NCBI GenBank assembly: GCA_024636555.1 | Contig: JAGXGW010000032.1 | Location: forward strand, 1 to 51,921 | DNA: 51,921 nucleotides | Direction: 5' to 3' | Origin: Paracoccaceae bacterium | Lineage (GTDB): Bacteria; Pseudomonadota; Alphaproteobacteria; Rhodobacterales; Rhodobacteraceae | Shown: piece after piece, positions 25,906-36,029 of the stretch | How positions within the stretch are numbered: position 1 is the stretch's first letter | Layout: every line of letters starts with the position of its first letter | Notes under the pieces: generated by a model | What the model was told of the DNA's origin: nothing | The model's database searches: none | What the model saw: the letters and a program-made list of their open reading frames with translations, nothing else | Made by a program: the position numbers and the translations under genes

Positions 25906-27776
25906 GCAAACCGACAGACAACCCCGCCGATCCGTTCAAGAAAGCCCTGGCCGAGGCGACCAAGGTCATGGCGCACGACCGTGATCTGACGGTCAGCTAC
26001 TCGGTCGATCCCTCGGGTCTGTCCGGCGATGCGATGCGCCTGCCGCAGGTCAGCCGCCGCATGTCCCGCGACGAGGTGATGCTGGCACGCGGCACCGCCG
26101 ATGCGCTGGCACTGCACCGCCGCTACCACAATGACGCGCTGCACGCCCGCTATGCGCCCCCCGGCGCGATGGCGCGCGATCTTTACGAGGCGATGGAAAC
26201 CGCCCGCTGCGAGGCCATGGGCGCGCGCGACATGCCCGGCACCGCAGGCAATATCGACGCCAAAATCGCGCACGAGGCCACCCGCGCGGGCTATGCCGAG
26301 ATCACCCAGGCCTCCGATGCGCCCTTGGCCACGGCGGCGGGCTATATGATCCGCCATCTGGCCACGGGCCGCCAGTTGCCCGCCGGTGCGCAGAACGTCA
26401 TGGAACTGTGGCGCGGCTTTATCGAGGATCAGGCAGGCGGCACGCTGGAGGGCTTGCAGGACAAGCTGGCCGATCAGGGCGCTTTCGCCAAATTCGCCCG
26501 CAAGGTGATCGAGGATCTGGGCTACGGCGACCAGTTGGGCGACGATCCCGACCAGTCCGACGAGGAACAGGACGACGCTGACGACAGCGCCGAACAGCAG
26601 GAGGACCCCGACAGCTCCGGTGAGGACGACCAGAGCCAGGATGAGGCCGAGGCCAGCCCCGAACAAAGCCAGGATGACAGCCAAGACGCGAGCCAAGCGC
26701 AAGTCAGCATGGACGAACTGGCCGATCAGGAGATGGGCGAAGACACCGAGATGCCCGACGGCGAGGCCCCGCTGGAGCCACCCGCGCCGCAGCCTGTCTC
26801 GGATGCCGATCCGAACTATATCGTTTACAACACCGATTTCGACGAAGAGATCATCGCGGAAGAACTGGCCGATCCCATCGAGCTGGAACGCCTGCGCGCC
26901 TATCTCGACCAGCAGCTTGAACCCCTGAAGGGCGCTGTGGGACGGCTTGCCAACAAGCTGCAACGCCGCCTTCAGGCACAGCAGAACCGCTCCTGGCTGT
27001 TCGACATGGAAGAGGGCATTCTGGATGCGGGCCGCCTGGCGCGTGTCGTGGCCAATCCGACCACGCCGTTGTCCTTCAAGGTCGAGAAAGACACCGAGTT
27101 CCGCGACACGGTGGTGACGCTGCTGCTGGACAATTCTGGCTCGATGCGGGGCCGCCCGATCAGTATCGCCGCGATCTGCGCCGATGTTCTGGCGCGCACG
27201 CTGGAGCGCTGCTCGGTCAAGGTCGAGATCCTCGGCTTCACGACCCGCGCATGGAAAGGCGGGCAAAGCCGCGAAAAATGGCTGGCCGAAGGCCGCCCGC
27301 AGCAGCCCGGCCGCCTGAACGATCTGCGCCATATCGTCTATAAATCAGCCGATGCCCCGTGGCGGCGGACGCGGCCCAATCTGGGGCTGATGATGAAAGA
27401 GGGCCTGCTCAAGGAAAACATCGACGGCGAGGCGCTGGAATGGGCGCATCGCCGCATGATGGCGCGGCCAGAGGCGCGCAAGATCATGATGGTGATCTCG
27501 GACGGTGCGCCGGTGGACGATTCCACCCTCTCGGTGAACCCCGCGAACTATCTGGAAAAGCACCTGCGCGACGTGATCGCCATGGTCGAGCGGCGCAAGG
27601 CTGTGGAACTGATCGCCATCGGCATCGGCCATGACGTGACACGCTATTACCAGCATGCGGTAACGATCACCGATGTGGACCAACTGGCAGGCGCGATGAC
27701 CGAACAACTGGCCGGTCTGTTTGACCGCGATCCGCGCGCCCGTGCGCGGATGATCGGCCTGAAAAGGGCGATGTAG
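25902..27776 (+). CDS. cobT: Aerobic cobaltochelatase subunit CobT
   Basis: 624 residues. After the N-terminal domain there is a very acidic, Gln-rich linker (about residues 205-290, many DD, EE and SQD steps). A von Willebrand A domain follows, with the metal-site motif [11 protein letters not shown] (D410 is its first aspartate) and [14 protein letters not shown]. CobT forms stacked hexamer rings with CobS and uses the metal site to contact CobN. The size and layout are standard for alphaproteobacteria. The aminopeptidase gene starts one base after its stop, so translation of the two is probably coupled. Confidence 0.96.
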   Translation: MSKPTDNPADPFKKALAEATKVMAHDRDLTVSYSVDPSGLSGDAMRLPQVSRRMSRDEVMLARGTADALALHRRYHNDALHARYAPPGAMARDLYEAMETARCEAMGARDMPGTAGNIDAKIAHEATRAGYAEITQASDAPLATAAGYMIRHLATGRQLPAGAQNVMELWRGFIEDQAGGTLEGLQDKLADQGAFAKFARKVIEDLGYGDQLGDDPDQSDEEQDDADDSAEQQEDPDSSGEDDQSQDEAEASPEQSQDDSQDASQAQVSMDELADQEMGEDTEMPDGEAPLEPPAPQPVSDADPNYIVYNTDFDEEIIAEELADPIELERLRAYLDQQLEPLKGAVGRLANKLQRRLQAQQNRSWLFDMEEGILDAGRLARVVANPTTPLSFKVEKDTEFRDTVVTLLLDNSGSMRGRPISIAAICADVLARTLERCSVKVEILGFTTRAWKGGQSREKWLAEGRPQQPGRLNDLRHIVYKSADAPWRRTRPNLGLMMKEGLLKENIDGEALEWAHRRMMARPEARKIMMVISDGAPVDDSTLSVNPANYLEKHLRDVIAMVERRKAVELIAIGIGHDVTRYYQHAVTITDVDQLAGAMTEQLAGLFDRDPRARARMIGLKRAM

Positions 27777-27777
27777 C

Positions 27778-29580
27778 ATGTTCCAGAGCTTCGAGGAAAG
27801 TGCCCGCCCCGAGCAGGGCCCGCCCCGTCTGGCCGCATTGCGCGACCTGTTGGCGCGCGACGGGCTGACCGGATTCGTGATCCCGCGCGCCGATGCCCAT
27901 CAGGGCGAATATGTCGCCCCCCATGATGCACGCCTCGCGTGGCTGACCGGCTTTACCGGATCGGCAGGATTCGCTTGCGTGCTGCCGCATATCGCGGGGG
28001 TTTTCATCGACGGGCGCTACCGCACGCAGGTCAAGGGGCAGGTGGATCTCGCGCATTTCACGCCGGTGCCGTGGCCCGATATCGGGCTGGCGGACTGGCT
28101 GCGCGGGCAATTGCCGAACGGGGGTACGGTGGGATTCGATCCGTGGCTGCACACCACCGAGGAGATCACCAGGATCGAGGAGGCGCTGGCGGGCACCACG
28201 ATCACCTTGCGGCCTGTCGCCAATGCCGTGGACCGCGTCTGGCCCGACCAGCCCGCGCCGCCCGCAGGCAAGATCACCCCCTATCCCGACGATCTGGCAG
28301 GCGAGAGCCATGACGCCAAACGCACGCGGTTGGCCGTGGCCCTGCGCAACGCCGGGCATACCGCCGCGGTGATCACGCTGGCCGATTCCATCGCATGGCT
28401 GCTGAACATCCGCGGTTCTGACATTCCGCGCAATCCGGTGCCGCACGGGTTCGCCATCCTGCATGCGACAGGGCAAACCACGCTTTATACTGATCCTGCC
28501 AAATGCGACGACGCCCTGCGCGCGCATCTGGGCGAGGAGGTCACCCTGCGCCCGGTAGAGGCTTTCGGCGCGGGATTGCGCAGCCTGACCGGCCCCGTCC
28601 GCGTGGACCGTGCGACCGCCCCGCTGCGGGTGTCACAGGAACTGGCCGAAGCGGGTGTCGCCTGCGCTTGGGGGCAAGACCCCTGCATCCTGCCCAAGGC
28701 CACCAAATCCAGCGCCGAGATCGCCGCGACAACCGAGGCGCATCTGCGCGATGCGGCGGCCATGGTCGAATTCCTCACATGGTTCGACGCACAGCCTACA
28801 GGCAGCCTGACAGAAATCGACGTGGCGACCGCGCTTGAGGGTTTCCGCCGTGCCACCAATGCCCTGCGCGACATCAGTTTCGAGACCATTGCCGGCACCG
28901 GACCCAATGGCGCGATCATGCATTACCGGGTGTCACGCAGCAGCAATGCGCGGCTGGAAGCGGGCCATCTGATCGTGGTGGACAGCGGCGGGCAATATCT
29001 CGACGGCACCACCGATATCACCCGCACCCTGCCGGTGGGCGATGTGGGCGAGGCCGAGAAAGCCTGTTTCACCCGCGTCTTGCAGGGGATGATCGGCATT
29101 TCCCGCCTGCGCTTTCCCAAAGGGCTGGCAGGGCGCGATATTGACGCCATCGCGCGCGCACCCCTCTGGGCCGCGGGGCTGGACTTCAACCACGGCACCG
29201 GCCACGGTGTCGGGGTCTATCTCTGCGTGCATGAAGGCCCGCAACGGATCAGCCGCGTGTCGGACGTCCCCTTGCAGCCCGGCATGATCCTGTCGAACGA
29301 GCCGGGATATTACCGCGAGGGCGCATTCGGTATCCGCATCGAGAACCTGATCGTGGTGCGCGAGGCCCCTGCCCTTGTCGGAGCCGATGATCGCGCCATG
29401 TTGAGCTTCGATACGCTGACCTGGGTGCCGATCGACCGTCGGCTTATCCTGCCCGCCATGATGAATTCCGAGGAACGCGCATGGCTCAATGCTTATCACG
29501 CTGCGTGCCTCGCACGAATTGGCCCTCGGCTATCGGGTGCGGCGCAGCTATGGTTACGCGACGCAACAGCCCCGCTCTGA
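27778..29580 (+). CDS. Aminopeptidase P family (Xaa-Pro aminopeptidase), M24B
   Basis: 600 residues, the long three-domain form of cytosolic X-prolyl aminopeptidase. Two creatinase-type N-terminal domains precede the pita-bread catalytic domain. The dinuclear metal ligands are visible in VVDSGGQYLDGTTDITRT (two Asp), FNHGTGHGVGVYLCVHE (His), SNEPGYY (Glu) and GIRIENL (Glu). It cleaves an N-terminal residue ahead of proline. It starts one base after the cobT stop, an operon position that looks like convenience rather than shared pathway. Confidence 0.93.
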   Translation: MFQSFEESARPEQGPPRLAALRDLLARDGLTGFVIPRADAHQGEYVAPHDARLAWLTGFTGSAGFACVLPHIAGVFIDGRYRTQVKGQVDLAHFTPVPWPDIGLADWLRGQLPNGGTVGFDPWLHTTEEITRIEEALAGTTITLRPVANAVDRVWPDQPAPPAGKITPYPDDLAGESHDAKRTRLAVALRNAGHTAAVITLADSIAWLLNIRGSDIPRNPVPHGFAILHATGQTTLYTDPAKCDDALRAHLGEEVTLRPVEAFGAGLRSLTGPVRVDRATAPLRVSQELAEAGVACAWGQDPCILPKATKSSAEIAATTEAHLRDAAAMVEFLTWFDAQPTGSLTEIDVATALEGFRRATNALRDISFETIAGTGPNGAIMHYRVSRSSNARLEAGHLIVVDSGGQYLDGTTDITRTLPVGDVGEAEKACFTRVLQGMIGISRLRFPKGLAGRDIDAIARAPLWAAGLDFNHGTGHGVGVYLCVHEGPQRISRVSDVPLQPGMILSNEPGYYREGAFGIRIENLIVVREAPALVGADDRAMLSFDTLTWVPIDRRLILPAMMNSEERAWLNAYHAACLARIGPRLSGAAQLWLRDATAPL

Positions 29581-29629
29581 CACGGATCTGTCACGATGCG
29601 CGGGCATCAATAACAAAAAGGGGGACACC

Positions 29630-29974
29630 ATGGCCGGAGATATAAAGATCCGCAAAGCGGAAGGCACTTGGGTGGTACGCGCAGGCGGTGCCGTTCTGGG
29701 CGAATCCAGCGAGGCGCTGGAACTGACCGAAGGGGATATGCCCTTCGTGATCTATTTCCCCCGCGGCGATATCGCCATGGCCTTTCTGGACCGGACCGAG
29801 CACAGCACCCATTGCCCGCACAAGGGCGATGCCAGCTATTTCTCGATCGTCACGAAAAGCACCACGCTGACCGATGCGGCATGGTCCTATGAGGACCCCA
29901 AACCCGATATGGCGCGGATCAAGGACTATCTGGCATTCTATGCCTCCGATACCGTGACAGTCGAACAGGTCTGA
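29630..29974 (+). CDS. DUF427 domain-containing protein
   Basis: A 114-residue single-domain protein of the DUF427 family. GGAVLGESSEALELTEGDMPFVIYFPR, the THCPHKGDASYFSI motif (conserved Cys and His) and the closing WSYEDPKP...IKDYLAFY are diagnostic. The fold is a small beta barrel; the molecular function is not established. ATG 29630 follows an AAAAAGGGGGA site. It is probably co-transcribed with the upstream peptidase gene (49-base gap). Repeat copy D follows its stop by 44 bases. Confidence 0.85.
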   Translation: MAGDIKIRKAEGTWVVRAGGAVLGESSEALELTEGDMPFVIYFPRGDIAMAFLDRTEHSTHCPHKGDASYFSIVTKSTTLTDAAWSYEDPKPDMARIKDYLAFYASDTVTVEQV

Positions 29975-30018
29975 CGGGAACAATTTTCCAGCGGCGCACC
30001 GGTTGCGCCGTCTGTATC

Positions 30019-30046
30019 TTGGATATTTGAGGCAAGAAGAAGCAGG
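30019..30046 (+). repeat. Dispersed 3'-end element, copy D
   Basis: TTGGATATTTG, AG, GCAAGAAGAAGCAGG. Sense direction after the DUF427 gene, between convergent genes. Confidence 0.75.
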
Positions 30047-30050
30047 CCGC

Positions 30051-31751
30051 TCAGCTATGCTCCTCGGCGGCGGTGGCCGCCAGCGCGCGGGTGTAGGTCT
30101 TGAGCGCATCGACATGGAACAGCGCCCCGACCAGTTTCGGCGTGGCGCCCTTCCGGGCTACGAGCACCACCGGCACGAATGGTACGCCCGCACGGTCGAA
30201 CAAGGGCAGCGCCGCCTCCAAGGTGGCTGTCGTCTCGACCGAGATGCCATCCTCGATCATCTCGAGACAGGCGCGTTCCTCCGCCATGCCCGGATCGCCG
30301 GTTTTCCGCATGACGGCGGCAACACGGAACATCGACAGCAGATACGCCTGTGGCCCAGCGGCCAGATGCACACCGCGCCGCTCCAGTTGCGTCAAAAAGA
30401 ACGAGCGGTCCACCAGCCGCGAGGCCAGCGCGGTGGAAAGCGACACCGCGACCATCACGGCGATGCCGATCTGCCAGTCGCCCGTCATCTCGAACACGAT
30501 CAGCGTGGTCGAGATCGGCGCGCCCAGCACGGCGGCCGCGACCGCGCCCATCCCCGCCAGCGCGTAGATCGTATTGGCGCCGGAGACATCGGGGAACATG
30601 GCCGTGGCGATCATCCCGAAGGCCAGCCCCGTCAGGGCGCCCACCATCAGCGAGGGCGAGAACACCCCGCCCCCCATGCGCCCGCCCATCGTGATGGCGA
30701 CGGCCAGCACCTTGAGGATGCAGAACACCATCGCCTCCCATAGCAGCAAAGAGCCTGTCAGGGCAGCAGAGGTCGTCTCGTAGCCCACGCCGATGATATG
30801 CGGAAACCAGATCGCAATGCCGCCCAGCATCGCACCCGCGACGGCAGGGCGCAGCCAGCGCGGCAGGCCGGTGGCGGACTGGATGCGGTTGCCGACATCC
30901 TCGGCCAGAAAGATCGACCGCATCAGGACGGTGGCGACCAACCCGCAGATCAGCCCGAGGATCACGAAGGCGGGCAACTCGCCATAGAATTCCAGCGTGC
31001 TGACCCCCGGCAGGGTAAACTCGGTGACGCCGCCATATTCGATCCGGTTGATCACCGTGCCCGCAACGGCAGCAATGGCGATGGGCGCGAAAGCATGCAC
31101 CGCGAAATGCCGCAACACCACTTCCAGCGCGAAGAGCGCGCCCGCGATGGGCGCGTTGAAACTTGCCGAGACGGCGGCGGCCACGGCGCAGCCCAGCAGA
31201 TCGCGCCCGGTGATGCCATCGGCGCGGATGCGTTCGCTCACCCAACTCGAGATGACGCCTGCGATATGCACGACAGGCCCTTCCCGTCCGCTTGAACCGC
31301 CCGTGGAGAGCGTGATCAGCGAGGCCGCCGCCGAGGCCAGCCCCGCGCGGTGCGCCACCCGGCCGTTCTGGAGTGCTGCCCCCTCGATCACATCGGCGAC
31401 CGAATGCACCCGCCCGTCCTTGGTGAACTTGTGCAGGATGATCCCCACCACCAGCCCGCCCGCGATGGGCAGGCTCAGCACCCAGTACCACGGCATGGTC
31501 GAGGCGAAGCTGTGCAGCATGGCCACGTCATCGGTGCCATACAAAAACGCCTGCAGCGTCTCGATTCCCTTGCGGAAGAACAGCGCCGCAAAGCCCGCCG
31601 CGATTCCGATCACCAGCGCGATCAGCCAGAACTGGAACTGGCTGGGACCACGTTCGCGCAGCACGCGCCACGTCCGCGCCAGCCAGCGCGCCGCAAGGAT
31701 CCGCCATCGTTGAATCCGGATCGGGACGCGCTTTCGCATCAGCGGGGCCAT
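30051..31751 (-). CDS. ClC-type chloride channel or H+/Cl- exchanger
   Basis: A 566-residue membrane protein with about ten hydrophobic helices. The gating-glutamate motif is STGGSSGREGPVVHI and the later ion-path motif is GGRMGGGVFSPSLMVG. The first chloride-binding motif, GSGIP in well-studied members, is replaced by RVHSVADVIEG, typical of a divergent bacterial branch, so anion preference is uncertain. A C-terminal region (about 455-560) resembles a degenerate CBS pair. The gating glutamate is kept, and exchangers keep it too. It converges on DUF427, with repeat copy D between, and is divergent from the FAD oxidase gene. Confidence 0.88.
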   Translation of the reverse strand: MAPLMRKRVPIRIQRWRILAARWLARTWRVLRERGPSQFQFWLIALVIGIAAGFAALFFRKGIETLQAFLYGTDDVAMLHSFASTMPWYWVLSLPIAGGLVVGIILHKFTKDGRVHSVADVIEGAALQNGRVAHRAGLASAAASLITLSTGGSSGREGPVVHIAGVISSWVSERIRADGITGRDLLGCAVAAAVSASFNAPIAGALFALEVVLRHFAVHAFAPIAIAAVAGTVINRIEYGGVTEFTLPGVSTLEFYGELPAFVILGLICGLVATVLMRSIFLAEDVGNRIQSATGLPRWLRPAVAGAMLGGIAIWFPHIIGVGYETTSAALTGSLLLWEAMVFCILKVLAVAITMGGRMGGGVFSPSLMVGALTGLAFGMIATAMFPDVSGANTIYALAGMGAVAAAVLGAPISTTLIVFEMTGDWQIGIAVMVAVSLSTALASRLVDRSFFLTQLERRGVHLAAGPQAYLLSMFRVAAVMRKTGDPGMAEERACLEMIEDGISVETTATLEAALPLFDRAGVPFVPVVLVARKGATPKLVGALFHVDALKTYTRALAATAAEEHS

Positions 31752-31874
31752 CTCCGCGCACGGGCTGCGCTCGTGCTGCAGGATTGCAGCGTCGGATCAA
31801 TCATGGCCATGCCCCTTCCCCGTCCTGACCGCTTGGCATAGGTTCGGCCCGACCTTCTGTTTCAAAAGACCCGT

Positions 31875-33248
31875 ATGACCCGCCAGACAGCCTTCGACGA
31901 TCTGATCACATTGTTAGGACAACGCGCGACGCGGTCCAAGCCCGAACTGGATCAACATGGCCGGTCGGAGTCGCATTTTCCCGCGATGCCGCCCGAGATG
32001 GTCACCTATCCCGAAAGCACCGACGAGGTAGCTGCTATTGTCCGAATATGCGCGAGCCACGGCGTGCCGGTAATCGGCTACGGGGCCGGCACCTCGCTGG
32101 AAGGTCAGGCGCAGGCACCGCAGGGCGGGTGCTGCGTGGATTTCCGGCTGATGAACCGCGTGTTGCGGATCAATGCGCAGGATATGGATGTTATCGTGCA
32201 GCCCGGCCTGACGCGTGAGGCGCTGAATGCGGAATTGCGCGCGACGGGGCTTTTCTTTCCGGTCGATCCGGGGGCGAATGCCTCGCTGGGCGGGATGGCC
32301 TCGACCCGCGCCAGCGGCACCACCGCCGTGCGCTATGGCACGATGCGCGACAACGTGCTGGGCCTTGAGGTGGTACTGGCCGATGGCCGTATCATCCGCA
32401 CCGGCACGCGGGCCCGTAAATCCGCCGCCGGTTACGACCTGACCGCGCTTTTCGTCGGGGCGGAGGGCACACTTGGCCTGATCACCGAACTGACACTGAG
32501 GCTTCAGGGCCAGCCCGAAGCGACCACCGCCGCGATCTGCGGTTTTACCGATATGGCGCAAGCCGTCGGTGCGGTGACCGAGACGATCCAGATGGGCCTG
32601 CCGATGGCGCGGATCGAGTTCATGGACGCCGCCAGCGTCGCCGCAGTCAACGCATGGTCCGGCACCGACATCCCGCTGGTGCCGCATCTGATGGTGGAAT
32701 TCCACGGCTCCGACAGCGGCGCGCGCGCGCAGGCGGAAACCTTCGGGCAGATCGTGGCGGATCACGGTGGCACCGGATTCGACTGGGCCACCCGCGCCGA
32801 GGACCGCACGAAGCTCTGGGCGATGCGGCACAACGCCTATTACGCGATCAAGGCCGCGCGCCCCGGGTCTGTGGCGCTGGTCACCGATATCTGCGTACCG
32901 ATCTCGCATCTGGCCAAGGCGGTCAGCCGGACACAGGAAGATATCGCCGCCTCCGGTATCGAAGGGCCGATTCTGGGCCATGTCGGCGACGGCAATTTCC
33001 ACGCCATCCTGCTCTATGACGACCAGAACCCCGCCGAGGTCGCCACGGCCAAGGCTCTGTCGCACCGCATGGTAACACGCGCGCTGGAGATGGGCGGCAC
33101 GGCTACGGGAGAGCATGGCATAGGGCTTGGCAAGCTGGACTATATGCAGGCCGAACATGGCGCGGGCTGGGATGTGATGCAAAGCCTCAAAGCGGCGCTG
33201 GACCCTGCCAATATCATGAACCCCGGCAAGATGCTGCGGCAGGGCTGA
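31875..33248 (+). CDS. FAD-linked oxidase (D-lactate dehydrogenase / GlcD-like)
   Basis: 457 residues of the vanillyl-alcohol-oxidase-fold family. The FAD-binding PCMH domain has VIGYGAGTSLEGQ and DPGANASLGGMASTRASGT. The C-terminal domain has LGHVGDGNFHAIL and GTATGEHGIGLGKL, the metal and substrate histidines of D-2-hydroxyacid dehydrogenases. It resembles cytochrome-linked D-lactate dehydrogenase most, with glycolate oxidase subunit D as the alternative. No glcE/glcF neighbours are seen, which favours a single-subunit enzyme. The start ATG 31875 has only a weak ribosome site. Confidence 0.88.
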   Translation: MTRQTAFDDLITLLGQRATRSKPELDQHGRSESHFPAMPPEMVTYPESTDEVAAIVRICASHGVPVIGYGAGTSLEGQAQAPQGGCCVDFRLMNRVLRINAQDMDVIVQPGLTREALNAELRATGLFFPVDPGANASLGGMASTRASGTTAVRYGTMRDNVLGLEVVLADGRIIRTGTRARKSAAGYDLTALFVGAEGTLGLITELTLRLQGQPEATTAAICGFTDMAQAVGAVTETIQMGLPMARIEFMDAASVAAVNAWSGTDIPLVPHLMVEFHGSDSGARAQAETFGQIVADHGGTGFDWATRAEDRTKLWAMRHNAYYAIKAARPGSVALVTDICVPISHLAKAVSRTQEDIAASGIEGPILGHVGDGNFHAILLYDDQNPAEVATAKALSHRMVTRALEMGGTATGEHGIGLGKLDYMQAEHGAGWDVMQSLKAALDPANIMNPGKMLRQG

Positions 33249-33258
33249 TCACCCAACT

Positions 33259-33288
33259 CCTGCGCTTCTTCTTGCCGCAAATATCCAG
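33259..33288 (-). repeat. Dispersed 3'-end element, copy E
   Basis: On the minus strand: CTGGATATTTG, CG, GCAAGAAGAAGCGCAGG, with a two-base GC insertion in the last block. It lies 35 bases past the recN stop in the sense direction and 10 bases past the FAD oxidase stop. Confidence 0.7.
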
Positions 33289-33323
33289 ATCCTGACCGGG
33301 CCTGCAATCCTGCCGGGGCGGTG

Positions 33324-34979
33324 TCAGTCTACGCCCGCCAGCAGCGCGCGGGCGGCACCGCGCGCCTCGTCCGTGATGGTATCGCCCGCGACCATACGCG
33401 CGATCTCGTCGATGCGCGCAGAAGGGTCCAGCGGCACCACGGTCGTGGTGGTCATCTCGTCCAGCACGCGTTTCTCCACGCGCCAGTGATGCGCGCCAAG
33501 GGCCGCGACCTGCGGTGAATGTGTCACCACCAGCACCTGCCCGCCTTGCGCCAGTGCCGCCAGCCTGCGACCGACCGCATCCGCTGTTGCACCGCCGACA
33601 CCACGGTCGATCTCGTCGAAAATCATCGTCACCCCCGCCGCGCTGTCGCTGAGGCAGACCTTGAGCGCCAGCAGAAAGCGGCTGAGTTCCCCGCCCGAGG
33701 CGATCCGTGCCAGCGGACCAGCAGGTGCGCCGGGGTTGGTCGCCACGCTGAAGGTCACCGCATCGCGGCCCTCGGGGCCGGGCTCGGCGCTGGCGATTTC
33801 GGTGCGGAAAACCGCGCGTTCCATCTTCAGCGGGGCCAGTTCCGCCGTCACGGCGGCGTCAAGCCGTCCTGCCGCCTCCTGCCGCGCTGCGGTCAGGGCC
33901 GCGGCGGCTGTGTCGAATGCAACCTCGGCCCCGGCCAGTTCGGTCTTGAGCGCGCGCAGATCCGCATCGCCACGGTCCAGCGCCGACAGCCGGTCACGCA
34001 GGCCGGTGGCGAAGGCCCCCAGATCATCGGCCAGAACGCCGTGTTTGCGGGCCAGTGCACGGATCGCGAACAGCCGTTCCTCGGCCTCTTCAAGATCCTG
34101 CGGGTTGAAGCTCATCACCTCCTGCGCGCGCTCCAGCCCCTGCGTGGCGTCGGCCAGCTCGTTCAGGGCGCGGCCCAAGGCTTCCAACGGGGCATCCAGC
34201 GTCCCCTCGGCCTGCCCCGCGACACCGTCCAGCCAGCGCAACGCATCGCTCATCGAGCCTTCGGCCCCCTGCAAACCAAGCGCCGCATAGGCGCGCGCCA
34301 TATCCTCGCGGGTGCGCTCGGCCCCCTGCATCAGACGGCGGCGGGCATCAAGCTCGGCCTCCTCGCCCGGCTGCGGGTCCAGCCCGTCAAGCTCGACCAC
34401 GGCATGGCGCAGGAAATCCTCCTCGGCGCGGACGGCTTGCAGCGCGGCTTCCGCCTCGGCCAAACGGCGGGCCAGACGGCTGCGGGCGCGCCATGTCTCG
34501 CGCACGCTGTCCTGCATGAGGCCAAGCCCCGCGAAGCTGTCGAGCAGGGCGCGGTGGCCCTTGGGGTCCAGCAGGCCGCGATCGTCATGCTGGCCGTGCA
34601 GTTCCACCAGCCGTTCGGACAAGGCGCGCAGCACCTCGCCGGAGCAGCGCCGGTCGTTGATCCAGGAGGTCTTGCGCCCATCGCGGGTGTTGATGCGGCG
34701 CAGGATCAGTTCCGGTCCGGCAGGCAGACCCGCCTCTTCCAGCACGGCATGGGCGGGATGGCCGTCAGGCAGGTCGAACACGGCGACAACCTCGCCCTGA
34801 TCGGCCCCCTGGCGCACCAGCTCGGCACGGCCCCGCCAGCCCAGCACAAAGCCCAGACTGTCGAGCAGGATCGACTTGCCCGCGCCGGTCTCGCCGGTCA
34901 GAACATTGAGGCCCGGCTGGAAGGCGAGTTCCAGCCGGTCAATGATCAGCATGTCGCGGATTTCAAGCGCGCGCAGCAT
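33324..34979 (-). CDS. recN: DNA repair protein RecN
   Basis: 551 residues of the SMC-like repair ATPase. The Walker A GETGAGKS is at residues 29-36, a long coiled-coil middle follows (about 155-355), then the signature LARIASGGELSRFLLALK and Walker B VTMIFDEIDRGVGG, with VLVVTHSPQVAALGAHHW after it. RecN helps tether DNA during double-strand break repair. It lies 60 bases downstream of bamD on the same strand, the order usual in this group. Confidence 0.96.
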   Translation of the reverse strand: MLRALEIRDMLIIDRLELAFQPGLNVLTGETGAGKSILLDSLGFVLGWRGRAELVRQGADQGEVVAVFDLPDGHPAHAVLEEAGLPAGPELILRRINTRDGRKTSWINDRRCSGEVLRALSERLVELHGQHDDRGLLDPKGHRALLDSFAGLGLMQDSVRETWRARSRLARRLAEAEAALQAVRAEEDFLRHAVVELDGLDPQPGEEAELDARRRLMQGAERTREDMARAYAALGLQGAEGSMSDALRWLDGVAGQAEGTLDAPLEALGRALNELADATQGLERAQEVMSFNPQDLEEAEERLFAIRALARKHGVLADDLGAFATGLRDRLSALDRGDADLRALKTELAGAEVAFDTAAAALTAARQEAAGRLDAAVTAELAPLKMERAVFRTEIASAEPGPEGRDAVTFSVATNPGAPAGPLARIASGGELSRFLLALKVCLSDSAAGVTMIFDEIDRGVGGATADAVGRRLAALAQGGQVLVVTHSPQVAALGAHHWRVEKRVLDEMTTTTVVPLDPSARIDEIARMVAGDTITDEARGAARALLAGVD

Positions 34980-35039
34980 ATCCGGACTGTCCCCGTCTCC
35001 TGCCCGTCACATCATCCAGCCGCATCCGGCGTGTTTGGC

Positions 35040-35888
35040 TCACAGCCATTGTCCCTGGATGGTCTGCCGGTAGATCTGTGCAAGCCAGCTATCGCCCGCC
35101 GCTTCCAGTTCCAGCCCGCGCCCTGTGAGCAGCTTGAAGCTGTCGTCATACCATGTGGTGGAGCGGAAGTTGTGGCCAAGGATGGCGCCCGCAGTCTGCG
35201 CCTCTTGCGTCAGACCCAGCAACAGATAGGCCTCCACCAGACGGTGCAGCGCCTCGGCGGTGTGGCTTGTGGTTTGGAAATCCTGCACCACGACGCGGAA
35301 ACGGTTGATCGCCGCAGTCGGATGGCTGCGTCGCAGGTAGTAGCGCCCGATCTCCATTTCCTTGCCCGCCAGATGGTCGAAGGCCAGATCGAATTTCAGC
35401 ACGGCCGAGGTGGCGTATTCGCTGTCGGGGTACACCTCGATCACGGTCCGCAAGGCCTGCAGCGCCTGAAAGGTCAGGCCCTGATCACGGCCGACATCGT
35501 CGATCTGATCGTAATAGGACAGCGCCAGCAGGTATTGTGCATAGGCCGCATCTTCATCGGCGGGATAGAAATCGAGGAAACGCTGCGCCGCCGCGCGGCT
35601 GTTCTCGAAATCCCGCGCGCGGTGATACGAGAAGGCCTGCATGATCACGCCGCGTTTTGCCCATTCGGAATAGGGATAAAGCCGCTCGATCTCGGAGAAA
35701 TAGAAAGCCGCCGTGTCCGGCTGGCTGCGCTCCATCTCGAATTCACCGCGCTCGAAGATCTGTTCTGCCGTGAACCCTTCGAGGGGAATGGAGCCGCGCC
35801 CTGCTCGTTCCGCTTCGTCGCCGCACCCAGCCAGCAAAACAGCCAGTAGAATGCCACCGATCACCTTTGCCCGGGACCCGCCTGTCAT
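35040..35888 (-). CDS. bamD: Outer membrane assembly lipoprotein BamD
   Basis: 282 residues. A lipoprotein signal ends in LLAGC with the lipidated cysteine at C22. The mature protein consists of TPR-like repeats beginning FERGEFEMERSQPDTAAFYF and including AAQRFLDFYPADEDAAYAQYLLALSYY. BamD is the essential lipoprotein partner of BamA in inserting outer-membrane beta barrels. ATG 35888 is chosen over an in-frame GTG at 35900; both give a signal peptide. It lies between lpxC and recN on the same strand. Confidence 0.94.
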   Translation of the reverse strand: MTGGSRAKVIGGILLAVLLAGCGDEAERAGRGSIPLEGFTAEQIFERGEFEMERSQPDTAAFYFSEIERLYPYSEWAKRGVIMQAFSYHRARDFENSRAAAQRFLDFYPADEDAAYAQYLLALSYYDQIDDVGRDQGLTFQALQALRTVIEVYPDSEYATSAVLKFDLAFDHLAGKEMEIGRYYLRRSHPTAAINRFRVVVQDFQTTSHTAEALHRLVEAYLLLGLTQEAQTAGAILGHNFRSTTWYDDSFKLLTGRGLELEAAGDSWLAQIYRQTIQGQWL

Positions 35889-36029
35889 GCTTGCTCTCAC
35901 CCTTGTCTGGTCAATTCCGCAGGACTAACCCCTGCTGTTACCATCGGTCCTAGCACAGAAAATTCCGGTGCAAAACGCCTTTGGCGCAAATACTGGATCA
36001 GATGTTGCAGGGCGACGGCGGCAGCGTGC

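Noticed and set aside
33519-35849. 776-codon frame antisense to recN and bamD
   Set aside because: It spans two well-identified genes in antisense, which no single real gene would do.
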